In this document: piece by piece, positions 55,637-63,318 of the stretch
How the letters are laid out: each line of letters starts with the position of its first letter
How positions within the stretch are numbered: the first letter of the stretch is position 1
Origin: Mucilaginibacter mallensis
GTDB lineage: Bacteria; Bacteroidota; Bacteroidia; Sphingobacteriales; Sphingobacteriaceae
Assembly (NCBI RefSeq): GCF_900105165.1
Contig: NZ_LT629740.1
Coordinates: 5,580,001 to 5,644,000 of the forward strand
Direction of reading: 5' to 3'
DNA length: 64,000 nt
Notes under the pieces: generated by a model
What the model was told of the DNA's origin: nothing
Database searches by the model: none
Seen by the model: only the letters and a program-made list of their open reading frames with translations
Position numbers and translations under genes: made by a program

Positions 55637-57547
55637 ATGAAAAACATGAACCTCAAAACCAAACACGATCGCTTTCATATCAGCCATCGCCCCCAATTTT
55701 ATTACCTGATGATACCATTGTTAGTTTGTACCTTTTGTGCAAATGCCCAGGTAAAAAGGCCCGCAGCAAAGCCTGTTATAACAACAGTACCGGCATCTAC
55801 CCAAACAACTGCACCCGCTATTACAAAAAAACCTGTCGAGAAAACAACGCCGGTACTATATGGAAATGTACAGCATCTTACGGTAAAGCCCCTTGGGTTG
55901 GGTGATCCCGCTTATGAGGGTACAAGTAAACATGCCAAAAGAAAGGCTTCACATGATAACGGATTTGACGATACTGCAAAAATGCACATTAACGGGATCA
56001 CAATTAAACTTGTGAAGAACCCCAAATTTGGCGGCAATGCCCCGACCACCTATAAGGCGCATACAAAAAAAGGAAGCGAACACAAAGAAAAGAGCACCGA
56101 CAAAAAAGGGGGAGAATGGGATTGCGCATCTTCAACAGTTTCGCTTACGGCCAACAGCCCCAATTTTTTAAGTGCCGATGCCGCCTCAATGGCAGGCCTC
56201 ATTTATCCCGGGGCATTTTATAAGTTCGACGATTTTTTTAGCGGCAACCCAAAACCTTTTATAGGAGCGCAGCATGTGTTAGGATTAATGATAGATAATT
56301 CGAACTTAAAACCCAACGATAACCCGTTTGTAAATATTTCAAATCCTAACTATGAAAAAGTATATACAGCTGTTGATAAACTTCAAAATGAATTAAAGGG
56401 GCCGGCGGGCACTTTTAGCTTTAATTCAACCAGTTATGAAACAAGTGATGCTACGGCTGCAGCTCTCCAGATCAGCGGAGGGGGTAGCTACGCGGGCGTT
56501 ACAGTAAGCGCCTCTTATGCCACTTCCAGCGAGTCGAATACGGTAAATGTAACCATTGATGCCACTAAAATATTGTATACCATACGTGTTGTACCGCCCG
56601 ATAGCGGCTATTTTATTGACCCCAACGTTGAGAACACAAAAAACCTGATGGTAATGGGTCGTGTAAGTTATGGCGTACGCGTTTTAGCGAATTTTACCTA
56701 TACTATGAATTCTTCAAAGGACGCTGAAACTTTCAAGGCAAGTTACAGCGGTTTTGGCACGAGTGCAAATGTTGACCTTAACGCAGTATCGTCTGATAAA
56801 AATGTTTCAAGTACCATAAATTGTTATGTAGTTGGCGGCCCGGGCAAAACCACGTTGCAGTTTAACCGGAAAGATCTTGAAAAAGAGATCCAAAATGTAT
56901 TCAGAAATGTTACCTGGCAAACCGCCCAGCCAATTTCTTACTCTTTTTATGATATGGCTGATGATGTGCTCGGGTCGTACAGCAACACTGACGATTTTCA
57001 CGAACGTAACTGTGTGCCCAATGATAATGCTGCCATACTACAAAGTGCCTATATAACTTATACAACCAGTCAATTACCGGGAGAAAATAAAGACGATGAC
57101 ACACACTATCATGTAATTGTATATTCGGGCAATGCAGGTTCAAATAATGGCTATAATGGGTACGATAACAATCCACCCCAGACAGTAAATAATGGCGAAC
57201 CATTTCTTTTGGCCTACAAAACGGGGCCGCTCAATATAACCTTTAATGGAGGTGTTAGCCATCAAGATCCGCTGACCTTTAATAATTATTTAACGAATTT
57301 TTTGGGTTTAAAAGGTAACCCAACAATGGACTTCTTTGTCAAAAATGGCGGATTGGTCCATTTTCATATTTATCCCAATGGGCATGATACCTGGGGTATA
57401 TCAACAGTTGTTTTGACACTCAATTTTGCCGGCGGGTTAACACAAAAGATCACTTGGGGCGGTAAGGGGCCGGATGTGCTTGTATTAACCCAGGACAGTA
57501 CAGAGGGAACCCTTTATTTTGATGGTACATTTAAACCACGACAATAA
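55637..57547 (+). CDS. Cholesterol-dependent cytolysin-like (CDC/thiol-activated cytolysin family) protein
   Basis: This 636-residue exported protein has a signal at about 20-38, cut after ANAQ, then a Pro/Thr-rich linker. From about residue 160 it follows the CDC core of perfringolysin: LIYPGAFYKFDD (190-201), PNYEKVYTAVDKLQNEL, ILYTIRVVPPDSGYFIDPNV, LMVMGRVSYGVRVLANF, SSKDAETFKASY, YVVGGPGKTTLQFNRKDLEKE and QPISYSFYDMADDVLGSYSN (432-451). The undecapeptide cholesterol-sensing motif (ECTGLAWEWWR in CDCs) is absent, and the C-terminal 150 residues differ from CDC domain 4. It is therefore a CDC-like protein, probably pore-forming with a different receptor. Confidence 0.85.
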   Translation: MKNMNLKTKHDRFHISHRPQFYYLMIPLLVCTFCANAQVKRPAAKPVITTVPASTQTTAPAITKKPVEKTTPVLYGNVQHLTVKPLGLGDPAYEGTSKHAKRKASHDNGFDDTAKMHINGITIKLVKNPKFGGNAPTTYKAHTKKGSEHKEKSTDKKGGEWDCASSTVSLTANSPNFLSADAASMAGLIYPGAFYKFDDFFSGNPKPFIGAQHVLGLMIDNSNLKPNDNPFVNISNPNYEKVYTAVDKLQNELKGPAGTFSFNSTSYETSDATAAALQISGGGSYAGVTVSASYATSSESNTVNVTIDATKILYTIRVVPPDSGYFIDPNVENTKNLMVMGRVSYGVRVLANFTYTMNSSKDAETFKASYSGFGTSANVDLNAVSSDKNVSSTINCYVVGGPGKTTLQFNRKDLEKEIQNVFRNVTWQTAQPISYSFYDMADDVLGSYSNTDDFHERNCVPNDNAAILQSAYITYTTSQLPGENKDDDTHYHVIVYSGNAGSNNGYNGYDNNPPQTVNNGEPFLLAYKTGPLNITFNGGVSHQDPLTFNNYLTNFLGLKGNPTMDFFVKNGGLVHFHIYPNGHDTWGISTVVLTLNFAGGLTQKITWGGKGPDVLVLTQDSTEGTLYFDGTFKPRQ

Positions 57548-57615
57548 AAAAATAATATTGGTAGATCATAGTATAACAAAAGTTTGATCCCGATCATTAT
57601 TTACAAAAAATGATC

Positions 57616-57653
57616 CAGAGAAGCCGCCTTACATAAATAAGGCAGCTTCTCTG
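57616..57653 (+). terminator. Hairpin after the cytolysin gene
   Basis: CAGAGAAGCCGCCTTA and TAAGGCAGCTTCTCTG form a 16-bp stem with one mismatch and a 6-nt loop. There is no clear T run, so it may act as a processing or stability element rather than an intrinsic terminator. Confidence 0.55.
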
Positions 57654-57700
57654 AATATTATCAATAGATGATGTATTTCACCAATTTAGCATTTACTTAA

Positions 57701-58582
57701 ATGAGAACCAGGCCCTGCTGCTTTTTATATTTAACTTTTATTTTTATGCTGTTTATTACCGAGGGTTATTCGCAAACTACCCCGCCGGTTACTGCTGCTA
57801 CCACATCGCCCATAACGCCACCAGCTATTGTAAAAACTAATGACCCGAATAATCTAACCCGGCCAAGTGATGATCTGGGCCTTCCTGAAGTAGATGCGTA
57901 TGTTACCAACTGTTATAATGTTTACGACCAAACAAACCAGTTATCAACCCAGCTTAATGCTATTGAACAGCAGGTTATTGTTACTAAAAAAGTAAATATG
58001 GACAATAACGGCATCGAGAAACAGCTAACCACTTTCAACCTTCAGTTAACCACATTAAATACTAATGGCCAGGCCCTGGTAGCGTCCAGTTCTGACATGT
58101 CTGCAAATGTTACCAAAGATCTTAAAGGCCACCCGTTCAAGATTCCATCAGCACTTATCAGGGTAAGGAACTCAACAAAAGCGGTGAAGCTATCCCTTAA
58201 AAATATACATACCATGCTAACTGTTACTATGGTAAATATCAACCACCGGCTGCATCCTTTAAGCGCTGCTGACAGCGCTAAAAGCAAATCAGATTCTTCT
58301 GCCCGCGGGCTTGCCAATATAGGTAAAACCATGAAAACCGCTATCAGTATTACAGGGATAGGCTTTTCAAGCTTTAATTCTCTTTCTACTGAAATAAATA
58401 ACATGTCCGGCATAAAAAGTATCAATAAAAAATTCAACTCGTCGGGAACATCCACAATTGATGTTGTGCATTATGGCACTACTGATGAGCTTTTAAATGC
58501 GGTGCTTTCTACCTGCAAAGACATTGTTTCGGAAAAAAATGTCGGAAGTTCCGAGAAGGGGAAAATTAGTTTGGCATTTTAA
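57701..58582 (+). CDS. Secreted helical protein of unknown function next to the cytolysin
   Basis: This 293-residue protein has a signal peptide (MRTRPCCFLYLTFIFMLFITEGYSQ) and a Thr/Pro-rich linker (27-55). The mostly helical body has coiled-coil-like stretches (QTNQLSTQLNAIEQQVIV, LTTFNLQLTTLNTNGQALV). I recognise no family. It follows the cytolysin gene on the same strand after a hairpin and lacks the CCCCCG promoter element. A role as partner, chaperone or protective factor for the cytolysin is possible but unsupported. Confidence 0.7.
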   Translation: MRTRPCCFLYLTFIFMLFITEGYSQTTPPVTAATTSPITPPAIVKTNDPNNLTRPSDDLGLPEVDAYVTNCYNVYDQTNQLSTQLNAIEQQVIVTKKVNMDNNGIEKQLTTFNLQLTTLNTNGQALVASSSDMSANVTKDLKGHPFKIPSALIRVRNSTKAVKLSLKNIHTMLTVTMVNINHRLHPLSAADSAKSKSDSSARGLANIGKTMKTAISITGIGFSSFNSLSTEINNMSGIKSINKKFNSSGTSTIDVVHYGTTDELLNAVLSTCKDIVSEKNVGSSEKGKISLAF

Positions 58583-59067
58583 TCTATTGTCAATATTTAA
58601 ATTGACCAAACGCCCTTATTCGTTAGTATTTCAATAGTCCCAAAAAGCCGTACATACGGTATGTTACCTGTACACTTGGAGCCAATCAGAACGAACGGAT
58701 TTATACAGGACCTAAAACTTTTGGCAGGAATAAGGCTGCGCTATAGTTTTCAAAAGCAAAATTTGTGAACATCCGGTGAGGATTAAACATATTTATCAGG
58801 GATTATGTTGCCGGGCTTTTTCTGATCTGCTCAAAACCGAACAACAGAATGTTCGGTTTTGTTACAACCCCAGGATCATCGATTAAACGCACGTTATAAT
58901 TCATCACTCGCTGAAATTATGACGTGTGTTTTATTTTAAGTGTAATCAACCGGTGTGATAAGTGAAAACCTGGACAATTGTTGATGCTATCGAGGGTATC
59001 ATTCGTATCTCCAAATATAAATTTTGTTTTTTATATTTGTAGCGATTGTTACATTAAATCAAGTTTT
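58583..59067. other. Intergenic region upstream of the TetR gene
   Basis: AAAACCGAACA (58833-58843) and TGTTCGGTTTT (58850-58860) form a perfect 11-bp hairpin with a 6-nt loop; ACAnnnnnnTGT symmetry would also suit a TetR operator. TATATTTG (59032-59039) is a probable -7 box for the TetR gene. Nothing else is recognised. Confidence 0.5.
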
Positions 59068-59637
59068 ATGCCACGTGTTCAATTATTTGATAAGGAAAAA
59101 GCATTGAAAAATGCGATGGAATTGTTCTGGAAAAAAGGGTTTAATGGTACCTCCACCCGCGACCTGGAAAAGGCTACCGGGCTGGGTACATCGAGTATCT
59201 ATAATTCATTTGGCGGTAAAGAGTCTTTATTCTTTGAAACGCTCCAATATTACATGGAAACTGAACAGACGAAACTCGGTCAAAATATAAAGAGTTCGCC
59301 GTCCGCCTTAAAGGCACTCAGGGCACTGTTTGAGTGCGTGTTACAGGAAGATAGCGCGGCAGGTATGCCGGTAAGTGGCTGCTTCGTGGTTAATTCCATT
59401 ACTGAGCTTGCTAACAACAGCCCCCGGTTGAACCAGTTCGTCACTGCTGCGAGGGCAGGGACGATCGCAATATTAAAAGAACTTATCCAAAAGGCACAGG
59501 AACAAAATGAAATCCCTGCGGTGAACGATCCAACTCAATTGGCCGTTTACTTGCAAACGGTCATGACCGGGTTGAAAGTGTCTGGTATGTTGGACTCATG
59601 CCCGGTTTCATGTAGCTTTACAAAATTTTTGCGCTGA
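59068..59637 (+). pseudogene. TetR-family regulator, 3' end replaced
   Basis: I start at ATG 59068 (MPRVQLFDKEKALKNAMELFW), giving 189 residues. The HTH (TSTRDLEKATGLGTSSIYNSFGGKESLF) is intact, and the ligand domain is TetR-like up to MTGLKVSG (about residue 173). The final 16 residues, MLDSCPVSCSFTKFLR, are the antisense of the ImmA-like protease active-site region, so the native C-terminal helix is missing. The family call is secure; whether the altered protein still works is unknown. The junction lies near 59586-59600 and marks the island edge. Confidence 0.75.
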
Positions 59638-59903
59638 GTGCTTTGTTCATTATCCAGCAGAATCACACGGTCATTTCTGACTAATGCGCCTCTTACCTTT
59701 ATAACAGCGCGTTGCAGTGCCAAGCCAAACTTGGCCAGGAAGTGGGAGGGAACGTTACTCAGGTCAATATGGGAGTTCACCCGCAATTCTGCGTACTGTA
59801 CTATCCTGTCGACCGGTGTAGGTAACAGCCCAAGGGCACCGCTTTTTTTTAATGCATCAAAGGCAATTTTATCAATTTCCTTTTTTTTCTGGTCATTTAG
59901 CAT
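59547..59903 (-). pseudogene. Truncated ImmA/IrrE-type metallopeptidase (CapP-like)
   Basis: This 118-residue product opens MLNDQKKKEIDKIAFDAL and contains RNDRVILLDNEQSTQRKNFVKLHETGHES, the ImmA/IrrE active-site helix with HExxH. Intact relatives continue for tens of residues and supply the third zinc ligand downstream. Here all sequence after HETGH (SNIPDTFNPVMTVCK) is antisense to the TetR gene, so the ligand is lost and the enzyme should be inactive. It overlaps the XRE repressor gene upstream by 11 bases. In CBASS and related systems such a protease (CapP) cleaves the repressor (CapH). Confidence 0.75.
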
Positions 59904-60246
59904 CCTTTTGCTGGTATCTTAAAAATTTTAAATAATCGATCAGTGCCTGCTCTTCCTCTGGAGTCAGGTCGTCCGAGTTAAAAGCGTAGTGCACAGGCCG
60001 TTTTCGTTCCTCTTTACCCTGTTCCACAATACCGGCCGCCACCATCAGGTCATCGAACGTAATATGGAATAACTCTGAAAGCTTGTAAAGGGTATTGGCA
60101 GAGGGTTTTTTGATCTTGTCATTTTCCAGTTGACTCAGGTAAGCATTGGAAATGCCGCTCTGCACTTCTACTTCCCGTAAGGATAATTTTTTGAGGTCTC
60201 TTGCTTCTCGCAAGATGCCTCCGAGCGTCTTTGTGCTTTCTGTCAT
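59893..60246 (-). CDS. XRE-family transcriptional repressor (CapH-like)
   Basis: This 117-residue protein has an N-terminal HTH: LGGILREARDLKKLSLREVEVQSGISNAYLSQLENDKIKKPSANTLYKLSELF (about 8-62). It is followed by a short helical tail ending in LTPEEEQALIDYLKFLRYQQ, probably a dimer element and protease site. It is divergent from the Ubl operon and probably represses both directions by binding the palindromes between them. With its protease partner truncated, induction by cleavage may no longer work (inference). Confidence 0.88.
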   Translation of the reverse strand: MTESTKTLGGILREARDLKKLSLREVEVQSGISNAYLSQLENDKIKKPSANTLYKLSELFHITFDDLMVAAGIVEQGKEERKRPVHYAFNSDDLTPEEEQALIDYLKFLRYQQKDAK

Positions 60247-60438
60247 ATGACTGCAAAGTTAATATAATCTTAAATAATAATGCAAGTGCTAATTGAAATT
60301 AGCACGATATCAAGCAAAGTTAAAAATAATTAGCTTAAAAATCAAGCACTTGCTAAAAATAACAAGCAAAATAATAAGCAATGCTTGATATATTTAGCAA
60401 AGCAATATATATTTGTCAAAAAATTAATAATTCACAAC
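60247..60438. promoter_or_regulatory. Divergent operator/promoter region of the Ubl island
   Basis: It contains GTGCTAATT-GA-AATTAGCAC (60286-60305, perfect 9-bp arms), CAAGCACTTG (60343-60352) and AAGCA-A-TGCTT (60376-60386), plus GCAAGTGCT (60282-60290) and its inverse AGCACTTGC (60345-60353). The repeated AGCA/TGCT half-sites suit an XRE repressor. TTG (60385-60387), 20 nt and TATATTTG (60408-60415) form a promoter for the operon. The complement of 60254-60261 (TAACTTTG) is the -7 box of the repressor gene. Confidence 0.7.
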
Positions 60439-61113
60439 ATGGAAAATTTAGAAGGGGCGGGTCAACGACCAGCCGAAAACAAACTTCCGCTCAAGATTGA
60501 GGGAAAAGAATTTGACTGGTCAGATCAGTATGTCACCGGGTTGCAGGTGAAAAAACTGGTCGGTGCCGGTGAGGGGGCGCGTGTTTTTCTCGGTATTGAA
60601 AAGCCGTGGGAAGACGAGCCGGTAGCCGATGATGACCGGATTGATCTGGCCAGGCCTGGTATTGAAAAATTTTACCTGAAGTATGTATTGCCCATAATTA
60701 TTAACGGCAAGGAATATGAATGGGACAAACAATACATTACAGGTGCTGAAGTACGTCAACTGGCAATGACCGGAACCAATGGCTTATTGTACCTGGCTAT
60801 TAAGAAACCATGGGAAGACGAACTGGTTGGCGACGATACCCTGGTTGATCTTGCCCGGCCGGGAATAGAACATTTCTTTACAAAAACGGAGCATGTTCAA
60901 CTGGTAACTATTAAAGTGGACCGCATAGACCGCCTGATCGAACCGGGTGAACGTACAGTAGCGGAAATAAAGAAAGTAGGCGAGGTAACACCCGGCTACG
61001 AGCTGGATGAGCTTATTGGCAATAAACCGGTCCCACTTAAAAACGATGCGGTAATTTGTATCAAGGGCGGCGAACAATTTTTAAGCCGGGTAAAGGACGG
61101 TACCTCATCATAA
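60439..61113 (+). CDS. Triple ubiquitin-like protein (multiubiquitin family)
   Basis: 224 residues from ATG 60439; the longer frame begins inside the promoter. Three beta-grasp units are visible. Units 1 and 2 (about 17-80 and 84-147) are near duplicates: LPLKIEGKEFDWSDQYVTG... with KPWEDE and DLARPGIEKF, then LPIIINGKEYEWDKQYITG... with KPWEDE and DLARPGIEHF. Unit 3 (about 152-224) is more divergent and resembles the Pfam multiubiquitin domain: VTIKVDRIDRLIEPGERTV, then KNDAVICIKGGEQFLS. The chain ends VKDGTSS, with no C-terminal diglycine. It is one base upstream of the E2-like gene. Confidence 0.88.
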   Translation: MENLEGAGQRPAENKLPLKIEGKEFDWSDQYVTGLQVKKLVGAGEGARVFLGIEKPWEDEPVADDDRIDLARPGIEKFYLKYVLPIIINGKEYEWDKQYITGAEVRQLAMTGTNGLLYLAIKKPWEDELVGDDTLVDLARPGIEHFFTKTEHVQLVTIKVDRIDRLIEPGERTVAEIKKVGEVTPGYELDELIGNKPVPLKNDAVICIKGGEQFLSRVKDGTSS

Positions 61114-61114
61114 T

Positions 61115-61456
61115 ATGGAATTTGCACCACAAGATATTGAGGAATTGAAAACAATAGCCCCTTCATTACGCGCAGCGGATGAAGGGGGCTATTCTTATAT
61201 CCTCATTGAAAAATTACAGATGCCTGCTAATTGTAAGCCATCTGAAGTAGATGCGCTATTATGCCCGATGCTGAAGGACGGGTACCAATCAAGGCTTTAT
61301 TTATCAGAGAAGTTGGCAGGATGTAATGCAGGGCTGAACTGGAATGCCACGGTTAGGATATTGGGCAGAACCTGGTACGGTATTTCCTGGCAGACACCGG
61401 CCGATTTGAAATTTAAAGAAATGTTACTGGTACACCTTAAAGCTTTTAAACAATGA
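61115..61456 (+). CDS. Prokaryotic E2-like protein (Prok-E2_E type)
   Basis: This 113-residue protein sits between the Ubl and the JAB-E1 genes, one base after the first and overlapping the second by four. LIEKLQMPANCKPSEVDALLCPMLKDGY resembles the strand-turn region (LP.G....D.L...P.GY) of bacterial E2 family E. WNATVRILGRTWYGISWQTPADLKFKEMLLVHLKAF matches its late W-x-x-W...D-L helix pattern. Cysteines are at 40, 50 and 70. None sits in a classical HPN-x-C context, so the thioester residue is unclear. The assignment rests partly on context. Confidence 0.7.
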   Translation: MEFAPQDIEELKTIAPSLRAADEGGYSYILIEKLQMPANCKPSEVDALLCPMLKDGYQSRLYLSEKLAGCNAGLNWNATVRILGRTWYGISWQTPADLKFKEMLLVHLKAFKQ

Positions 61457-62784
61457 AAAAACTAAAAGTCCATGTAAAGATGCCCGGGCCACTTTATGAA
61501 AAAGTGCTTGCCGACCTGAAAAGGCCTCATGAGTTTGCCGGGGAAAGAGTAGGATTTCTTTATACCACTCATAAGATTATAGGCGGTCGAATGATAATCT
61601 GGATAAATAGCTATTCTCCCGTTAAGGACGACCACTATATCTATGATCGTTCGGTAGGGGCACGTTTTAGCGGGGCGGCGATCCGCGATGCCATGGAACA
61701 AGTGATAACCCATAACTCCGGGAGTGTATATGTCCACCTTCATAATCACAAAGGGGTGCCTGCACCCAGCGAAGCAGATAAAAACGGCATTCCCGGCGTC
61801 GTGCAAAGCCTCGTCCATGCTAATCCAACGGCGACCCATGGTTACCTGATCCTGAGTAAAAACTCGTTTTTCGTCCGCTTACAATTACCGGGCGGTTCGC
61901 TTGTGACAGCACCTGAATGCATTTCCGTAATCGGCAAGCCCATGGTCTTTCACTACCCCGGAAAAAGGTTACACAAATTTGGTGACAAATATAGCCGCCA
62001 ATCGTTTCTTGGGCCCGAATCTCAGTTTCTTTTCGGCCAGGTTCGTGTAGCAATCGTAGGGCTTGGTGGCGGCGGATCACATGTTGCCCAGCAGTTTGCA
62101 CATATCGGAATTTTAAACCCGGCTATTTTTGATGGGGACCACGCCGAAGAATCAAACCTGAATAGGCTGATCGGCGCATGGTTTATGGATATCTTGCGAC
62201 GCACGCTAAAAACCAGGATTGCCAAACGGCTTTTTAAAAAGATACTTCCCGGTGTGGCCGTTGAATGTTATGATGGCCGTTGGCAGGATTATGCGGAAGC
62301 AATGCAAACTTGTGATATTGTTGTCGGCTGCGTGGATGATTATGCCTCGAGGGCTGAGTTGGAGGCGGAATGCAGAAGGTACCTGATCCCGTATATCGAT
62401 ATAGGTATGGATGTACATGTGGATGAAGCGGGTAAAAGCCACATCTCGGGCCAGGTGATTACTTCAATTCCAGGCTGGCCTTGTATGCGCTGCCTGCAGT
62501 TTGTGACTGAGGAAAAACTCGGTAAAGAAGCAGCCAAATACGGACAGGCGGGCATCCGGCCGCAGGTAGTTTGGCCAAACGGCACCCTGGCATCGACTGC
62601 CGTCGGGATAGTTGTGGAGTTAATAACAGGCTGGACTTCACAGGGAATGGGAAATAATTATTTATCTTATGACGGAGACAAGGGAACGCTGGTGCCGAGC
62701 CACCGTTTAAAATTTTTGCCGGAGGAGGCATGCGACCATTTTCCCCTCAGTCAAAGCGGCGTTCCCGCCTATCAATCCCTGTAA
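61453..62784 (+). CDS. JAMM protease-E1 (ThiF) fusion
   Basis: This 443-residue bifunctional protein has an N-terminal JAB/JAMM peptidase (1-150) with Glu31 and HLHNHKGVPAPSEAD (His95/97/99, Ser106, Asp109). It would trim or remove the Ubl. The C-terminal E1/ThiF domain (about 190-400) has VAIVGLGGGGSH (200-210), FDGDHAEESNLNR (Asp227, Asp229, Arg238), CVDDYASR (Asp295) and PGWPCMRCLQ (Cys344, Cys347). It would adenylate the Ubl C-terminus and perhaps form a thioester. Only one CxxC is present, so a ThiF-type zinc site is unlikely. It overlaps the E2 gene by ATGA. Confidence 0.9.
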   Translation: MKKLKVHVKMPGPLYEKVLADLKRPHEFAGERVGFLYTTHKIIGGRMIIWINSYSPVKDDHYIYDRSVGARFSGAAIRDAMEQVITHNSGSVYVHLHNHKGVPAPSEADKNGIPGVVQSLVHANPTATHGYLILSKNSFFVRLQLPGGSLVTAPECISVIGKPMVFHYPGKRLHKFGDKYSRQSFLGPESQFLFGQVRVAIVGLGGGGSHVAQQFAHIGILNPAIFDGDHAEESNLNRLIGAWFMDILRRTLKTRIAKRLFKKILPGVAVECYDGRWQDYAEAMQTCDIVVGCVDDYASRAELEAECRRYLIPYIDIGMDVHVDEAGKSHISGQVITSIPGWPCMRCLQFVTEEKLGKEAAKYGQAGIRPQVVWPNGTLASTAVGIVVELITGWTSQGMGNNYLSYDGDKGTLVPSHRLKFLPEEACDHFPLSQSGVPAYQSL

Positions 62785-62789
62785 AGTTT

Positions 62790-62841
62790 ATTTAGGTAAT
62801 ATGTTGGATTTTAATTATCATTGTTCGCCTATTACCTAAAT
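62790..62841. promoter_or_regulatory. 12-bp perfect inverted repeat between the E1 gene and the next gene
   Basis: ATTTAGGTAATA (62790-62801) and TATTACCTAAAT (62830-62841) are perfect arms around 28 bases, ending nine bases before the likely start at 62851. It could be a second operator, an RNA hairpin limiting readthrough, or a translation control of the downstream pair. Confidence 0.55.
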
Positions 62842-62850
62842 GCTTTTAAT

Positions 62851-63315
62851 ATGCGCCTTATTGGCATCCGAGTTACGCCGCACAAAGTATTATATTCCAT
62901 TGTCGATGATAATGAAGGAAGTATAAGTACCATTAACCAGGACTTGGTCATCCCCGTTTCTTTTAACGTTCCGCAAAAGCTCAAATATGTTAGAAAAACC
63001 TTCCTGGATATTTTAGGTGAATATGCTATAGTACGTGCGGGAATCAAACTGACGGAATATTCCGGTTACCAGGGGCCCGATATCAATAGGGTAATGATTG
63101 AAGGGGTTATACAAGAGATGCTTGCCAGTAGCAAGGTTGAAAAATATTTTACCGGGACAAAGGTTTCCATTGCGGCTCGGCTAGGTATTTCGGCGGATGG
63201 TACAATTTCCCGGATGATAGACGGGCATGAGAACTACCCAGGAATAATAGATTGGCAGTCCCTCGGCAAAGAACATAGGGAATGTATACTTACGGCATTG
63301 GCTGTTAATAATTGA
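62851..63315 (+). CDS. Small protein, possible RNase H/RuvC-like fold
   Basis: 154 residues from ATG 62851; the frame's earlier TTG lies inside an inverted repeat. MRLIGIRVTPHKVLYSIVDD looks like the first two strands of an RNase H-type fold. LKYVRKTFLDILGEYAIVRAGIKL fits the following helix and strand, and NRVMIEGVIQEMLASS the later helix. The DUF3010/RuvC-like pattern is similar, but the first catalytic acid is replaced by Arg7, so it may be inactive as a nuclease. It is four bases from the kinase gene. The fold call is tentative. Confidence 0.55.
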   Translation: MRLIGIRVTPHKVLYSIVDDNEGSISTINQDLVIPVSFNVPQKLKYVRKTFLDILGEYAIVRAGIKLTEYSGYQGPDINRVMIEGVIQEMLASSKVEKYFTGTKVSIAARLGISADGTISRMIDGHENYPGIIDWQSLGKEHRECILTALAVNN

Positions 63316-63318
63316 TCC

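Noticed and set aside
55637..57547. Treating the cytolysin homologue as a true cholesterol-binding CDC
   Set aside because: The undecapeptide and the threonine-leucine cholesterol motif region are absent, so cholesterol dependence is not supported.
60439..62784. Canonical BilABCD (ISG15-like) system
   Set aside because: That system has a separate JAB protein, a different E2 and an ISG15-like two-domain Ubl. Here JAB and E1 are fused, the E2 is a short family-E-like form and the Ubl has three units.
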